Shown: positions 45,199-54,099, counted from the stretch's first letter. The stretch is 64,000 nt of DNA from Caulobacter sp. 602-2 (GCF_011043625.1 NZ_JAAKGT010000007.1:62001-126000), one strand, 5' to 3'. Notes: generated by a model from the letters alone, not told the origin. Made by a program: numbers and translations.

Positions 45199-46263
45199 TC
45201 ACGCGGTCTGGGCCAACATCAGGCGCGGCGCGCGGGCCGCCTCGTCCAGATGCGCGTAGAGGTCGAGATAGCGACGGGCCATGGCGTGGGCCGAGAACCG
45301 CAGTTCGAACCGTTCGCGCACGGTCTGGCGCGACAGGTCGGGCAGGCGGCGAAGCGCGGCCACCGCCTCATCCTCGTCGTCGACGATGAAGCCGGTGACG
45401 CCTTCCTCGATCACCTCGGGCACCGAGCCCCACTGGTAGGCGATCACCGGCGTGCCGCAGGCCATGGCCTCGATCATCACCAGGCCGAACGGCTCGGGCC
45501 AGGCGATGGGGAAGAGCAGGGCGTCGGCGCCCCCTAAGAAGGCCGACTTCTCGGCGTCGCCGATCTCGCCGACGAACTCGATCAGCGGATGGTCCAGCAG
45601 GGGCTCGACGACGGCGTGGAAGTATTCGCGGTCGGCGACGTCGACCTTGGCGGCGATCTTCAGCCGGCGGCCCATGCGCTTGGCGATGGCGATCGCCCGC
45701 TCGGGGCCCTTCTCCGGCGAGATCCGGCCGAGGAAGGCGAGGTAACCCTCCGATCTCGGGTGATATTCGTAGATCTCGGCGCACATGCCGTGCAGCACCG
45801 TGCCGGCCCAGTTGGCGAAGGGCAGGGGCGTGCGCTGGCTGTCGGAGATCGAGACCAGCGGAAACTGCGGCCAGCGCCGGTAGACGCCCGGCAGGTCCTT
45901 CAGGTCCAGCCGCCCGTGCAGCGTGGTCAGGGTCTTTTCCGCCACGTCCTCGAACAGCGGGAAGTGCAGCATGTCGGTGTGGAAGTGGATGACGTCGAAG
46001 GCGTCGGCGCGGCGGCGAACCTCGGCCAGCATGGCCAGGTGCGCGGCGAGGTCGGATTTCAGCGGGGCGGGGTCCAGGCGGATGGCCTGGTCGCGGACGA
46101 CCAGCAGGTCGGCCTTGGTCCTGGCTTCGGCGGAGGCGAACAGGGTGACCTCGTGGCCAAGGTCGACAAGCGCGTCCGTCAGGTGCGCGACCACCCTTTC
46201 GGTGCCCCCGTAGAGCCGTGGGGGCACGGCTTCATACAGGGGCGGAACCTGGGCGATTCTCAT
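45199..46263 (-). CDS. GT4 family glycosyltransferase
   Basis: 354 aa, GT-B fold. N-terminus MRIAQVPPLYEAVPPRLYG with the GGTERVV loop, FHTDMLHFP in the first domain, FLGRISPEKGPERAI at the domain junction and the E-x7-E motif in EPFGLVMIEAMACGTPVIA. It transfers a sugar from a nucleotide donor; the neighbours suggest an alpha-glucan or a glucosylated solute, but the acceptor is unknown. ATG at 46263 has AGGAC 8 bases upstream. A candidate stress-sigma promoter lies at 46318-46344. Confidence 0.9.
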   Translation of the reverse strand: MRIAQVPPLYEAVPPRLYGGTERVVAHLTDALVDLGHEVTLFASAEARTKADLLVVRDQAIRLDPAPLKSDLAAHLAMLAEVRRRADAFDVIHFHTDMLHFPLFEDVAEKTLTTLHGRLDLKDLPGVYRRWPQFPLVSISDSQRTPLPFANWAGTVLHGMCAEIYEYHPRSEGYLAFLGRISPEKGPERAIAIAKRMGRRLKIAAKVDVADREYFHAVVEPLLDHPLIEFVGEIGDAEKSAFLGGADALLFPIAWPEPFGLVMIEAMACGTPVIAYQWGSVPEVIEEGVTGFIVDDEDEAVAALRRLPDLSRQTVRERFELRFSAHAMARRYLDLYAHLDEAARAPRLMLAQTA

Positions 46264-46317
46264 CTTGGCTGTCCTGACAAGGACGATTGTGGCGCAAAGG
46301 CGCCGTCGTCGAACTGC

Positions 46318-46344
46318 AAACCGCGAGTGTGGCCGGAAGGTTCC
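46318..46344 (-). promoter_or_regulatory. Candidate EcfG (general stress) promoter for the minus-strand sugar genes
   Basis: On the minus strand GGAAC is followed after 17 bases by GGTTT. The alphaproteobacterial general-stress sigma consensus is GGAAC-N16/17-CGTT; the -35 is perfect and the -10 has one mismatch. It would start transcription about 45 bases before the GT4 start codon. Confidence 0.5.
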
Positions 46345-46356
46345 GCAACGTGAGAA

Positions 46357-46382
46357 AGAACCAAAACGGGACCTTGGCCGTT
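46357..46382 (+). promoter_or_regulatory. Candidate EcfG (general stress) promoter for the L,D-transpeptidase
   Basis: AGAAC is followed after exactly 17 bases by CGTT, one mismatch from GGAAC-N16/17-CGTT. It faces away from the minus-strand candidate 12 bases to the left and lies 100 bases before the GTG start. Confidence 0.42.
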
Positions 46383-46482
46383 GCAGTTTCACGATCCTCG
46401 CGTTGACGACCCCGACGCGGAATTGCCATTTGGGAAGCGCGCGGAGGGGCCGCGTGCAACGTGCGTGCGAGACCCGTCGACG

Positions 46483-47970
46483 GTGAGCCAGAGCCTGAAA
46501 GTTTCGACCGTCCTGCTCGGGGCGGCCCTGTGGATGTCGGCGGCCCCGGCCGTTCTCGCTCAAGCTCAGGTCCGGCCGGCCCGCGCGCCGCAGCAGGCGC
46601 CCGTGGCGGTGCCCGCGCCGCCGGCCCTGCGCGCCGACCAGATCGACCTCTTGGCCAAGGCTCTGAACGACGCCCCCTCGCACGGTTTCGAGCCCGGCGC
46701 CTTCGCGCCCGACCGCGCCCTGGCCCTGCTGGACTCGCGCAGCGCGTCCGATCGCCAGGCCGGCGTCACCCAGCTGGTCGCCCTGACCATGCGCTACGCC
46801 AAGGCCGTGCACAGCGGCCGCTTGGCGCCCGCCGACTTCGACGGCAACTGGGGCCTGCGCCCGGCCGCCTACGATCCCGCGCCCGGCTTCGCCGCCGCGG
46901 TGCAGAACGATCGCCTGGCCGGCTGGCTGGAAGACCTGTCGCCGCCCTATACCGGCTACCAGACCCTGCAGAAGGGCCTCGTCGTCTATCGCGATCTGGC
47001 CGCCAAGGGCGGCTGGGCCGTGATCCCCGAAGGCCCGCCGCTGAAGCTGGGCGACAAGGGCGACCCGCGCATCGCCCAGCTCGAAGCGCGCCTGGCGGTC
47101 GAGGATCCGACCATCGCCGTCGACAAGGCCCCGGTGTTCGACGAGGCCCTGCAGCAGGCCCTGATGCGCGCCCAGAAGCGCTTCGGCCTCAATCCCGACG
47201 GCGTGTTGGGCAAGGGCACGCTGGCGGCGCTGAACGTGCCGGTGCAGCTGCGCATCGATCAGATCGTCGCCAACATGGAGCGCTGGCGCTGGCTGCCCGA
47301 GGAGCTGCCGGCCGACCGCATCCAGGTCAACATCGCCGCCGCCGTGATGAGCGTCTTCCACCACGACGCGCCGACCCTGACCATGCGCGCCGTCACCGGC
47401 CGTCCGGGCGACGAGACGCCGATGCTGCAGTCGCAGATCCACTCGATCGTGCTCAACCCGCCCTGGAACGTGCCCAGCTCCATCGCGACCAAGGAGCTGT
47501 GGCCCAAGGAGCGCGCCAATCCGGGCTATCTGGCCCGCAACGACTTCATCGTCATCCCGACCGAGGGCGGCGGCACGCGCCTGCAGCAGAAGGCCGGCGA
47601 CAAGGCGGCGCTGGGCCTGGTGAAGTTCGACTTCAACAACCCCTACGGCGTCTACCTGCACGACACCCCGTCGCGGGCCAAGTTCGCCAGCTACAGCCGT
47701 CTGGCCAGCCACGGCTGCGTGCGCCTGGAAAAGCCCATCCCGCTGGCCAAGCAACTGCTCGACGGCAGCACCGAATGGACGCCCGAGAACGTCGACGCCA
47801 CCATCGCCTCGGGCAAGACCGTGCGAGCCCAGCTGCCCAAGCCGATGGCCGTCTACCTGCTGTACTGGACCGCCTACGTCACCCCCGACGGGCAGGTGAA
47901 TTTCCGCGACGATCCGTACGGCTGGGATCGGACGCTGGTGCAGCGTATCGCCGCATCGAAAGCCGTCTGA
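46483..47970 (+). CDS. L,D-transpeptidase (YcbB-like) with peptidoglycan-binding domain
   Basis: 495 aa from the GTG start, which gives a clean signal peptide (about 1-26, ending AVLAQ). A peptidoglycan-binding-1 type helix bundle is seen near 190-260 (RAQKRFGLNPDGVLGKGTL). The YkuD catalytic domain (about 285-440) carries SHGCVRL with nucleophile Cys412. It should form 3-3 crosslinks in periplasmic peptidoglycan or attach proteins. A DUF882 peptidase follows, the same pairing as YcbB-YcbK in enterobacteria. A longer frame from 46381 lacks a signal peptide at its start. Confidence 0.92.
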   Translation: MSQSLKVSTVLLGAALWMSAAPAVLAQAQVRPARAPQQAPVAVPAPPALRADQIDLLAKALNDAPSHGFEPGAFAPDRALALLDSRSASDRQAGVTQLVALTMRYAKAVHSGRLAPADFDGNWGLRPAAYDPAPGFAAAVQNDRLAGWLEDLSPPYTGYQTLQKGLVVYRDLAAKGGWAVIPEGPPLKLGDKGDPRIAQLEARLAVEDPTIAVDKAPVFDEALQQALMRAQKRFGLNPDGVLGKGTLAALNVPVQLRIDQIVANMERWRWLPEELPADRIQVNIAAAVMSVFHHDAPTLTMRAVTGRPGDETPMLQSQIHSIVLNPPWNVPSSIATKELWPKERANPGYLARNDFIVIPTEGGGTRLQQKAGDKAALGLVKFDFNNPYGVYLHDTPSRAKFASYSRLASHGCVRLEKPIPLAKQLLDGSTEWTPENVDATIASGKTVRAQLPKPMAVYLLYWTAYVTPDGQVNFRDDPYGWDRTLVQRIAASKAV

Positions 47971-48082
47971 GCGCCTCGCCCAAGCTCTCAAGCCGCTGTC
48001 TTTGCAGCAGTTGAAGCGTGGCAGGAGCGGTGAATGCTCATGCTTTCAGCGGCCGCGCGTCCATCCGCCCGGCTTGACCCGA

Positions 48083-48104
48083 CGGCCTTCGTCAGGCCTC
48101 TTTT
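48083..48104 (+). terminator. Weak terminator after the L,D-transpeptidase
   Basis: A 5-bp stem GGCCT/AGGCC with loop TCGTC is followed by TCTTTTT. It lies in the 233-base gap before the DUF882 gene. The rest of this gap shows no reading frame or RNA motif that I can name. Confidence 0.45.
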
Positions 48105-48203
48105 TGTGCGTAAGCTTTTCCGATCCGGAAAGTTTATCGCGTTCTAAGTGAGCGCGGGCGGCCCCTTGGGCGGCCTGACGCAGTCAGTCGGGAAAGCGTA
48201 TCG

Positions 48204-48884
48204 ATGATCGAACGACGCAAGCTCCTGGGCCTTGGCCTGGGTGTGCTGGGCGCCAGTGCGGTCGGGCCGATGGCGGCCTTCGCACAGTCCAAGTTCGGCC
48301 CTGGGGCCGACCCCATCGCCGACCTGCTGATGAAGCAGGGCGACCTGGGCAATGCCGCCGAAGGCATGCCCGATAACGGCCTTCCCGAAGCGCCGGTTCC
48401 CGCGCCCGAGCCGAAACGCATCATTTCCGCCGAGCCGCGCTGGGTGAAGCTGCACAACGTGCACACCCAGGAAAAGCTCGAGGCCGTCTATTTCGAGAAG
48501 GGCGAGTACGTCCCCGACGCCGTCCAGGCCCTCGACAAGGTGCTGCGCGACTATCGCACGGGCGACGTCGCCCCGATGAATCCCAAGCTTTTCGACATCA
48601 TGGCTGGTCTCGCGGCCCGCACGGAAAGCAAGTCGCACTTCCAGATCATCTCCGGCTATCGCTCGCCCAAGACCAACGCGATGTTGCACGCGCGCAGCGG
48701 TGAGGTCGCCAAGCGCAGCCTGCACATGGACGGCAAGGCGATCGATCTCTATCTGGAGGATGTCTCCCTGGATCGGCTGAGGACTGCGGCCCTCGACCTG
48801 AAGCAGGGCGGCGTCGGGTACTATCCCGTCAGCAATTTCGTTCACGTCGATGTCGGCGCGGTCCGACGCTGGGTCGGCTCCTAG
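48204..48884 (+). CDS. DUF882/YcbK-like murein peptidase, Tat exported
   Basis: 226 aa. The N-terminus has a twin-arginine signal (ERRKLLGLGLGVLG), so the folded protein goes to the periplasm by Tat. The peptidase M15-like zinc motifs are His174...Asp181 (HMDGKAID) and His214-Val-Asp216 (FVHVDVG), with SGYRSPKTNAM before them. YcbK/MepK in E. coli cleaves the 3-3 crosslinks that L,D-transpeptidases make, which fits the neighbour upstream. Confidence 0.9.
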   Translation: MIERRKLLGLGLGVLGASAVGPMAAFAQSKFGPGADPIADLLMKQGDLGNAAEGMPDNGLPEAPVPAPEPKRIISAEPRWVKLHNVHTQEKLEAVYFEKGEYVPDAVQALDKVLRDYRTGDVAPMNPKLFDIMAGLAARTESKSHFQIISGYRSPKTNAMLHARSGEVAKRSLHMDGKAIDLYLEDVSLDRLRTAALDLKQGGVGYYPVSNFVHVDVGAVRRWVGS

Positions 48885-48914
48885 GATCGGAGCCTTCCCT
48901 TTAGGGAGCTCCAG

Positions 48915-49265
48915 ATGGCCAAGGCCGAACGTCGCGGCAATCCGTTGGGATGGATCGTCCTGGGTTTCGTCGTCGGGGCGGTCGCCGCCCTGGGCGTGAT
49001 CCTGGTGGTCAGCGCCGGGGTCGGTTTCGAAAGCTCCGGCTACGAGGAAGGCGCCGAGGTCCGCACCGCGGCCGATGATGCGGCCAGCGCCGCCACCACC
49101 CGCACGCCCGCCGCCCAGGCCCCGCCGCCGGCGGTCGCGCCCGAGCCCGAAAAGCCGCCGGTCGTCGAGGCTCCCCCCGCCACGCCCAAGCCCGCGCCCG
49201 AGATCGACCCGCAGATGGCCGACGACGCGGCGGCGGCAGGGATGACCTCGCGGACGCGTCAGTAG
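48915..49265 (+). CDS. Small single-pass membrane protein with Pro/Ala-rich tail
   Basis: 116 aa. One membrane helix at about 11-35 (IVLGFVVGAVAALGVILVV) with a basic N-terminus (AKAERRGNP), then a low-complexity Ala/Pro/Glu tail likely to span the periplasm. No domain recognised. GGAG lies about 9 bases before ATG. It follows the DUF882 gene by 30 bases and ends 3 bases before the convergent hfsH stop. Function unknown. Confidence 0.7.
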   Translation: MAKAERRGNPLGWIVLGFVVGAVAALGVILVVSAGVGFESSGYEEGAEVRTAADDAASAATTRTPAAQAPPPAVAPEPEKPPVVEAPPATPKPAPEIDPQMADDAAAAGMTSRTRQ

Positions 49266-49268
49266 GCG

Positions 49269-50051
49269 CTACAGCCCGATCCGTCGGGCGCCCTCGGCCA
49301 CGGTCACCACGTCGAAGCCGGCGTTGACCGCGCCGTCGACCAGCCGCTCCAGCGCTTCCACCGTGCAGCCCCAGGCCGACGGCTGCTCGGCCACGTCGTG
49401 GGTGTAGAGGATCAGCCAGGCTTTTCGACGGTGCGCCTGGTCCAGCCAGTGCAGGGCCACCTGCTCGCCGTCCTCGCCCTCGATGCCGACCGCCGGCGCC
49501 TGGTTGAGGTCGGCGCCGTTGGCGATCAGGCCGTGGTGCAGGGCCCTCAGGGTCTTGAAGCGGCCGGCCAGGGCTGTCTTGGCCGGCGCGGCCACGTCGC
49601 CATACGGGTAGGCGAAGCTCACCGCGTTTCCCACGCCCCACGCCGCCAGGGCGTCGGTGTTCTGCGCCACGTCGGCTAGCGCGACCTGCGTCGTCGCCTG
49701 GCCGCAGTCGAGGTGGCTGAAGGTGTGGCAGCCGATCTCGTGGCCGGCGGCGTGCAGCCGGGCGGCGTCCTCGCCGGTGGCGTAGCGGCCCATCGGGCCG
49801 TCGCGTCCGGTCAGGCCGGCGGCGAAATAGTAGGTGCCTCGAAAGCCCCGGCTTTCCAGAACCCGGGCCCCGGCCTCGCAGGCGGTGGCGGGCGCGTCGT
49901 CGAAGCTGAACGACACGATCGGCCGTTCCAGCTTCACCCGCGCCGGGCGGCGGTGCTGCAGGCGGATCAGCCGGCGGCGCACCTTGCCCTTCAGCGAGCG
50001 GTCCGGCTCGTAAGCGTCGACTTTCTCGTAGGTTTGCTCGACTGCGGTCAT
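49269..50051 (-). CDS. hfsH: Polysaccharide deacetylase, HfsH-like
   Basis: 260 aa, CE4 family. The metal/catalytic motifs are SFSFDDAP (Asp51, Asp52) and GCHTFSHLD (His-x3-His), with AYPYGDV later and LYTHDV near the end. No signal peptide, as in C. crescentus HfsH. In Caulobacter this enzyme deacetylates N-acetylglucosamine-type residues of the holdfast, which is needed for adhesion. Its start overlaps the hfsG stop by 1 base (TGATG). Assigned from gene order E-F-G-H and sizes as well as the domain. Confidence 0.82.
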   Translation of the reverse strand: MTAVEQTYEKVDAYEPDRSLKGKVRRRLIRLQHRRPARVKLERPIVSFSFDDAPATACEAGARVLESRGFRGTYYFAAGLTGRDGPMGRYATGEDAARLHAAGHEIGCHTFSHLDCGQATTQVALADVAQNTDALAAWGVGNAVSFAYPYGDVAAPAKTALAGRFKTLRALHHGLIANGADLNQAPAVGIEGEDGEQVALHWLDQAHRRKAWLILYTHDVAEQPSAWGCTVEALERLVDGAVNAGFDVVTVAEGARRIGL

Positions 50052-50980
50052 CACACGGCGTCCGAATAGAGGGCGGCCCGATAGAGCCGCATGGAAAAGG
50101 CGCGAAGCGGGGTGGGCAGGCTCTCGGCCAGGGCGACGGCCTTCAGCCAGGGCCGCCAGGTCCCGCGCAGCGGAACCGCCTTCAGGGCCTTGGCGACCTT
50201 GTAGCTGGGATAGGCGCTGACCACGTCGCGGTGGGCGGCCACCACGCGGGCGAAGTTGGCGGCCGACTGCTCGTACTTGGCGGCCATCACCGGCGCGGGA
50301 TCCAAACCGAGGTGCGTGGCCGTGTTGTCGACGTGCAGGATCGGATGGGCGCGCGCCACCCGCATGGCCCATTCGACGTCCTCCCAGCCCCAGCCGGCGA
50401 AGCCCTCGTCGAAGGCGATGGTCTCGAAGACGTCGCGACGCACCAGCAGATTGGAGGTGAAGACGTGCTTCTCCGGCGCCTGGGACCGCTGCGGGGCGGG
50501 CGTGCAGTCGCTCTTCAGCGCCATGGCCCGATGCAGGGCGTGCTCGGGACGGATAGGGGTCTGGTCTAGCGTGAAGCCGCCGAAGGCCACTGGGGCGTCG
50601 TCGGCGGCCACCGCCAGCCAGCGGGCCAGGAAGTCCTTCGGGTCGGGCAGCATGTCGCTGTCGAGGAACAGAAGGTGGCGTCCCCGGGCGTGCGCGGCCA
50701 GGCGGTTGCGGCCCTGGGCGCGGCCGGCGTTGCGCGACAGGCGTACGAAGCGGGCGGGGCGCTTCAGGCCCGCGGTGATCTTGCCGATCCGCGCGGCCAG
50801 GGCCTCGTCGCCGCCGCCGTCGTCCAGCACCACGATCTCGGCGGAAGCGTCCTTCCCGTCCAACGCGCGCAGCAGGGCGGCCGGGTCGTCGCGATAGGTG
50901 GGGATCAGCACCGACAGGCGCGGCGTCGCGCCGGCCCAGGCGGCGTTGTCGGTCACGGTTTCGGTGATCGGGGCGCTCAT
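50051..50980 (-). CDS. hfsG: GT2 glycosyltransferase, HfsG-like
   Basis: 309 aa, GT-A fold. N-terminal LSVLIPTYRDDP, EIVVLDDGGGDE, the nucleotide-sugar/metal motif LFLDSDM and the C-terminal GWGWEDVEWAMR, which is typical of processive-polymer-repeat glycosyltransferases. It should add a sugar to the lipid-linked holdfast repeat. Start overlaps the flippase stop by 4 bases (ATGA). Confidence in hfsG rests on synteny with hfsE, hfsF and hfsH. Confidence 0.82.
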   Translation of the reverse strand: MSAPITETVTDNAAWAGATPRLSVLIPTYRDDPAALLRALDGKDASAEIVVLDDGGGDEALAARIGKITAGLKRPARFVRLSRNAGRAQGRNRLAAHARGRHLLFLDSDMLPDPKDFLARWLAVAADDAPVAFGGFTLDQTPIRPEHALHRAMALKSDCTPAPQRSQAPEKHVFTSNLLVRRDVFETIAFDEGFAGWGWEDVEWAMRVARAHPILHVDNTATHLGLDPAPVMAAKYEQSAANFARVVAAHRDVVSAYPSYKVAKALKAVPLRGTWRPWLKAVALAESLPTPLRAFSMRLYRAALYSDAV

Positions 50981-52416
50981 GCGGTGCGGAACCTGCGGGT
51001 GATGACGGCCAGCCTTGCGCGGGCGCCGCCGGCGTCGAGCAGCAGGGCCGCGCCGCCGAAGGTCGCCGCGCCGAGGCCGGCCTTGAGGATCAGTTCGAAG
51101 AGACCGCCGATGTCGGGCAGGGCCAGCACCAGCGCCGCCATCAGGGCGCAGGCCAGGCCCGTCTTGGCCAGGGTTTCCCACGGGATCGGCAGGGCGCAGG
51201 CCTTGCGGCCCAACACGCCGGCGGCGATCGCGCCCAGGGCGTAGCTGGCGGTGGTCGCCCACAAGGCGCCGGAAAGGCCGAAGCGCGGGATCAGGATCAG
51301 GTTCAGCGCCAGGTTGGCGCCGGCCGGGATCGCCATGCAGGCGCTCAGCATCGTCGTGCGCCGGCCCAGCGTGAAGGCCTGCAGCAGGTAATAGGTGGTC
51401 ACGCCCGACAGCCAGCCGCTTGCGGCGATCCACGGCGTCACGCCCGCCGCGCCCTCGCGCAGGGCCGGGCCGATCATCACCTCGGTCAGCGGACGGGCGA
51501 CCAGGGCCAGGCCGACGGCGGCCGGCAGGGTCAAGAGCACCATGAAGTCGGCCTGCTCGCGGGCGCTTTCCACCAGCGCCGGCCGGCCGCCGCGCTCCAG
51601 CGCCGCGACCATGGCCGGACCGCCGGCCATGCCCAGCCAGATGAACACCACGTCCAGCGTGCGCGAGCCCAGCGAATAGCCGGCGTGGTAGACGCCGACC
51701 GCGCTCTCGTCGAGGAAGGCGGCCAGCAGGAAGCGGTCGGTGGTCGACAGCACCAGCGCCAGGATCAGCGAGAAGGCCACCGGCACGCCGTAGGCGGCGT
51801 AGGTCCTGGCCATGGCCTTGTCGAAGCTTCCGCCCTTCAGGCGCTTGAGGTCCGTCGGCAGCACGAACACCAGGCACAGCAGCGCGACCGCGCCCGTGCC
51901 CAGGATCGGGGCTGCGCCGCCCAGGCCCACCAGGGCCAGCACCAGCCCCAGGGCGAAGCCGCCGACCGTCTGGATCACGTCCAGCAGGGCCGCGCCCGAC
52001 ACCTCGCCGGCGGCGCGGCGGCGCTCCTGAGACATCTTGGCCAGGCTTTTCACCGCCGCGGCGGCGAAGGCGGCGGCGATCGCCGCCTTCAGCGCCGGGG
52101 CCATCGGCCAGAAGCGCAGCACCAAGGCGGCCAGCACTGGGATCGCCAGGGCCATCAGGATCCACAGGCGATAGAGGGTGGCGAAGTGGTCGGGCAGGCG
52201 GCCGTCCTCATCGGCGCGGGCCAGGAAGCGGGCCATGGCGGCCTCGGTCCAGGTCAGGAACGCCGTCTGGGTCAGGCTCAGCACCGAGAACGCCAGCGCA
52301 TAGATCCCGTACTCGGCCGGAGACAGGATCTGCGTGAACAGCACGATCGTCAGGAGGCCGACGACCCCCTGGGCGATGTTGACGGGCAGGTAGCCCAGGA
52401 CGCCACGCCAGAACAT
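50977..52416 (-). CDS. hfsF: Wzx-type lipid-linked sugar flippase, HfsF-like
   Basis: 479 aa with about 12-14 membrane helices starting LGYLPVNIAQGVVGLLTIVL, the polysaccharide-biosynthesis/MATE-like pattern (QILSPAEYGIYALAFSVL). It should move the lipid-linked holdfast repeat across the inner membrane. Start ATG at 52416 lies 2 bases beyond the hfsE stop region, consistent with an operon. The longer upstream frame is antisense-free overlap with hfsE and was not used. Confidence 0.85.
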   Translation of the reverse strand: MFWRGVLGYLPVNIAQGVVGLLTIVLFTQILSPAEYGIYALAFSVLSLTQTAFLTWTEAAMARFLARADEDGRLPDHFATLYRLWILMALAIPVLAALVLRFWPMAPALKAAIAAAFAAAAVKSLAKMSQERRRAAGEVSGAALLDVIQTVGGFALGLVLALVGLGGAAPILGTGAVALLCLVFVLPTDLKRLKGGSFDKAMARTYAAYGVPVAFSLILALVLSTTDRFLLAAFLDESAVGVYHAGYSLGSRTLDVVFIWLGMAGGPAMVAALERGGRPALVESAREQADFMVLLTLPAAVGLALVARPLTEVMIGPALREGAAGVTPWIAASGWLSGVTTYYLLQAFTLGRRTTMLSACMAIPAGANLALNLILIPRFGLSGALWATTASYALGAIAAGVLGRKACALPIPWETLAKTGLACALMAALVLALPDIGGLFELILKAGLGAATFGGAALLLDAGGARARLAVITRRFRTA

Positions 52417-52418
52417 GG

Positions 52419-53867
52419 TCAGCGCACGGCGGTCTTGTCGCCCAGCAGGCAGGGGACGGTCATCAGGATCACGTAGAGGTCCAGCCAGAACGACTGCCGC
52501 TCGATGTACTCGACGTCGTAGGCCACGCGCTGGCGCACCAGCTCGGGCGTGTCGACGGCCCCGCGCGAGCCCTTGATGGCCGCCCAACCGGTAACGCCGG
52601 GCTTCATGCGATGGCGATGGGCGTAGGTCGCCACCAGCTTGGCCGACTCCACGTCGCCGGTCATCATGCCGATGGCGTGGGGGCGCGGGCCGACGATCGA
52701 CATCTCGCCCGACAGCACGTTGAACAGCTGCGGCAGCTCGTCGAGGCTGGTCCTGCGGATGAACTTGCCGACCCGCGTGACGCGGTCGTCGTCGGCGCTG
52801 ATCTGGCGGGCGGCGCGGGCGTCGGCCATCTCGTGCCGCATCGAGCGGAACTTCCAGATCAGGATGGTCTCGTTGTTGAAGCCGTGGCGGCGCTGGCGGA
52901 AGAAGATCGGGCCGGGGCTGTCGAGCTTCACGGCCAGGGCCACGCCCAGCATGACCGGGGCGGCGAGGATCAGGCCGACGCCGGCGACCGCCAGGTCCTG
53001 GATTCGCTTGACCGTCGCCCGGCGGGCGTCGGTCGGGGCGCCCGACAGGTCGGCCAGATGCGACAGGGCCGCGTCGCGATCAGCGTCGCCGCCGACATCG
53101 ACGATCATGCTGACGGGGTTGGGCAGTTCCGACAGCCGCTCCACCAGTTGGCCGACGCGGGCCTGGGCGGTGGATTCGACGGCGATCACCACGCGATCGA
53201 CGAAGGGCATGATGCGGTGGTCGACCAGGGCCTTGGTGTCGCCCAGCACCGGCACGCCCAGTACGGCCTCGGGCGCGCGGGCGGCGCGGTCGTCGAACAC
53301 GCCCAGCACATTGACCTCGCCGGTGCGCAGGGCCGCGGCGATCAGCCGCTCGGCGTTGGTGGTGGCGCCGACCAGCACGATGTTGGGGGTCAGCCTGCCG
53401 GTGCGGCGACCGTGACGGACCAGGACCCACCAGGTCGCGTGCAGCGCGACGAAGGCGGGCAGGGCGGTCAGCAGCCAGCGGGCGACGACGTGCTCGCCAC
53501 GGGCCAGCGGCGTCAGCGCCACGGCCTGCACGGCGATGGCCGAGGCCCCGATGGCCGCGCCAACGCGCAGCAGGTGGCGGATCAGGGGCTCGCGATGGGC
53601 AAAGGCGTAGGCTTCCAGGCCATGCAGCACGACCAGCAGGACGGCCGCGCCCACCAGCGGGGCGACGAGGCCTCCATCGCGGGCCAGCCAGAGCGCCAGG
53701 GCGGCGGCGAGAATCGAATCGACGATGCGGAGGGCGCGAGTGAGGTTCTGGATCTGCACCCTGGCGCGAGCCGGGGTCAGCCGTTCCGGCCGGAACGGTC
53801 CGCGCCGGCTGCGTTCGGCGGCTGACGCATGGCTTGCGTCCGCGGGGCGGGCGAGGGCGGAACTCAT
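52419..53867 (-). CDS. hfsE: Polyprenyl-phosphate sugar-phosphotransferase, HfsE-like
   Basis: 482 aa. Several N-terminal membrane helices (about 40-150) and a nucleotide-binding-like middle domain (VLVGATTNAERLI, VLGVFDDRAA) precede the bacterial sugar-transferase domain (about 290-482). That domain has SPGPIFFRQRRHGF, WKFRSMRHE, SLDELPQLFNVLSGEMSIVGPRP and the C-terminal PGVTGWA. It initiates repeat assembly by loading a sugar-1-phosphate on undecaprenyl phosphate. First gene of the E-F-G-H operon. ATG at 53867 chosen over one 8 codons upstream. Confidence 0.84.
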   Translation of the reverse strand: MSSALARPADASHASAAERSRRGPFRPERLTPARARVQIQNLTRALRIVDSILAAALALWLARDGGLVAPLVGAAVLLVVLHGLEAYAFAHREPLIRHLLRVGAAIGASAIAVQAVALTPLARGEHVVARWLLTALPAFVALHATWWVLVRHGRRTGRLTPNIVLVGATTNAERLIAAALRTGEVNVLGVFDDRAARAPEAVLGVPVLGDTKALVDHRIMPFVDRVVIAVESTAQARVGQLVERLSELPNPVSMIVDVGGDADRDAALSHLADLSGAPTDARRATVKRIQDLAVAGVGLILAAPVMLGVALAVKLDSPGPIFFRQRRHGFNNETILIWKFRSMRHEMADARAARQISADDDRVTRVGKFIRRTSLDELPQLFNVLSGEMSIVGPRPHAIGMMTGDVESAKLVATYAHRHRMKPGVTGWAAIKGSRGAVDTPELVRQRVAYDVEYIERQSFWLDLYVILMTVPCLLGDKTAVR

Positions 53868-53961
53868 GATCGCTCTTGGGCTTCTGCGCACGGGAGAACG
53901 GGGTTCAACCTAGCGTGGCCGTCTGAGCGTCGCGTTAACGCGATTTTCCTTCACGCCTCGA

Positions 53962-53990
53962 TTGTCATTCGCGAGCGAACAGGCTATCGA
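53962..53990 (+). promoter_or_regulatory. Probable tRNA-Ser promoter
   Basis: TTGTCA (53962-53967) and GCTATCGA (53983-53990) resemble the Caulobacter housekeeping -35 and the -10 GCTANAWC pattern, with a 16-base spacer. It ends 17 bases before the tRNA. A palindrome CGCGTTAACGCG (53931-53942) lies just upstream, between this promoter and hfsE. Confidence 0.5.
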
Positions 53991-54007
53991 ACCGCTCCCT
54001 CTCAGGA

Positions 54008-54099
54008 GGAGACGTGGCCGAGAGGCTGAAGGCACCGCTTTGCTAAAGCGGCATACCTCAAAAGGGTATCGAGGGTTCGAATCCCTCCGTCTCCGCCAT
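54008..54099 (+). tRNA. tRNA-Ser (anticodon GCT)
   Basis: 92 bases including an encoded CCA. Acceptor stem GGAGACG/CGTCTCC, anticodon stem CCGCT/AGCGG with loop TTGCTAA giving anticodon GCT (54042-54044) for AGC/AGT codons. A long variable arm (type II tRNA) and a T-arm GAGGGTTCGAATCCCTC are present. All elements fit tRNA-Ser. Confidence 0.98.

Noticed and set aside
54008-54099. Integration site of a genomic island at tRNA-Ser
   Set aside because: The toxin-like region begins beside the tRNA, but I found no integrase, no duplicated tRNA 3' end within the window and no shift in composition.
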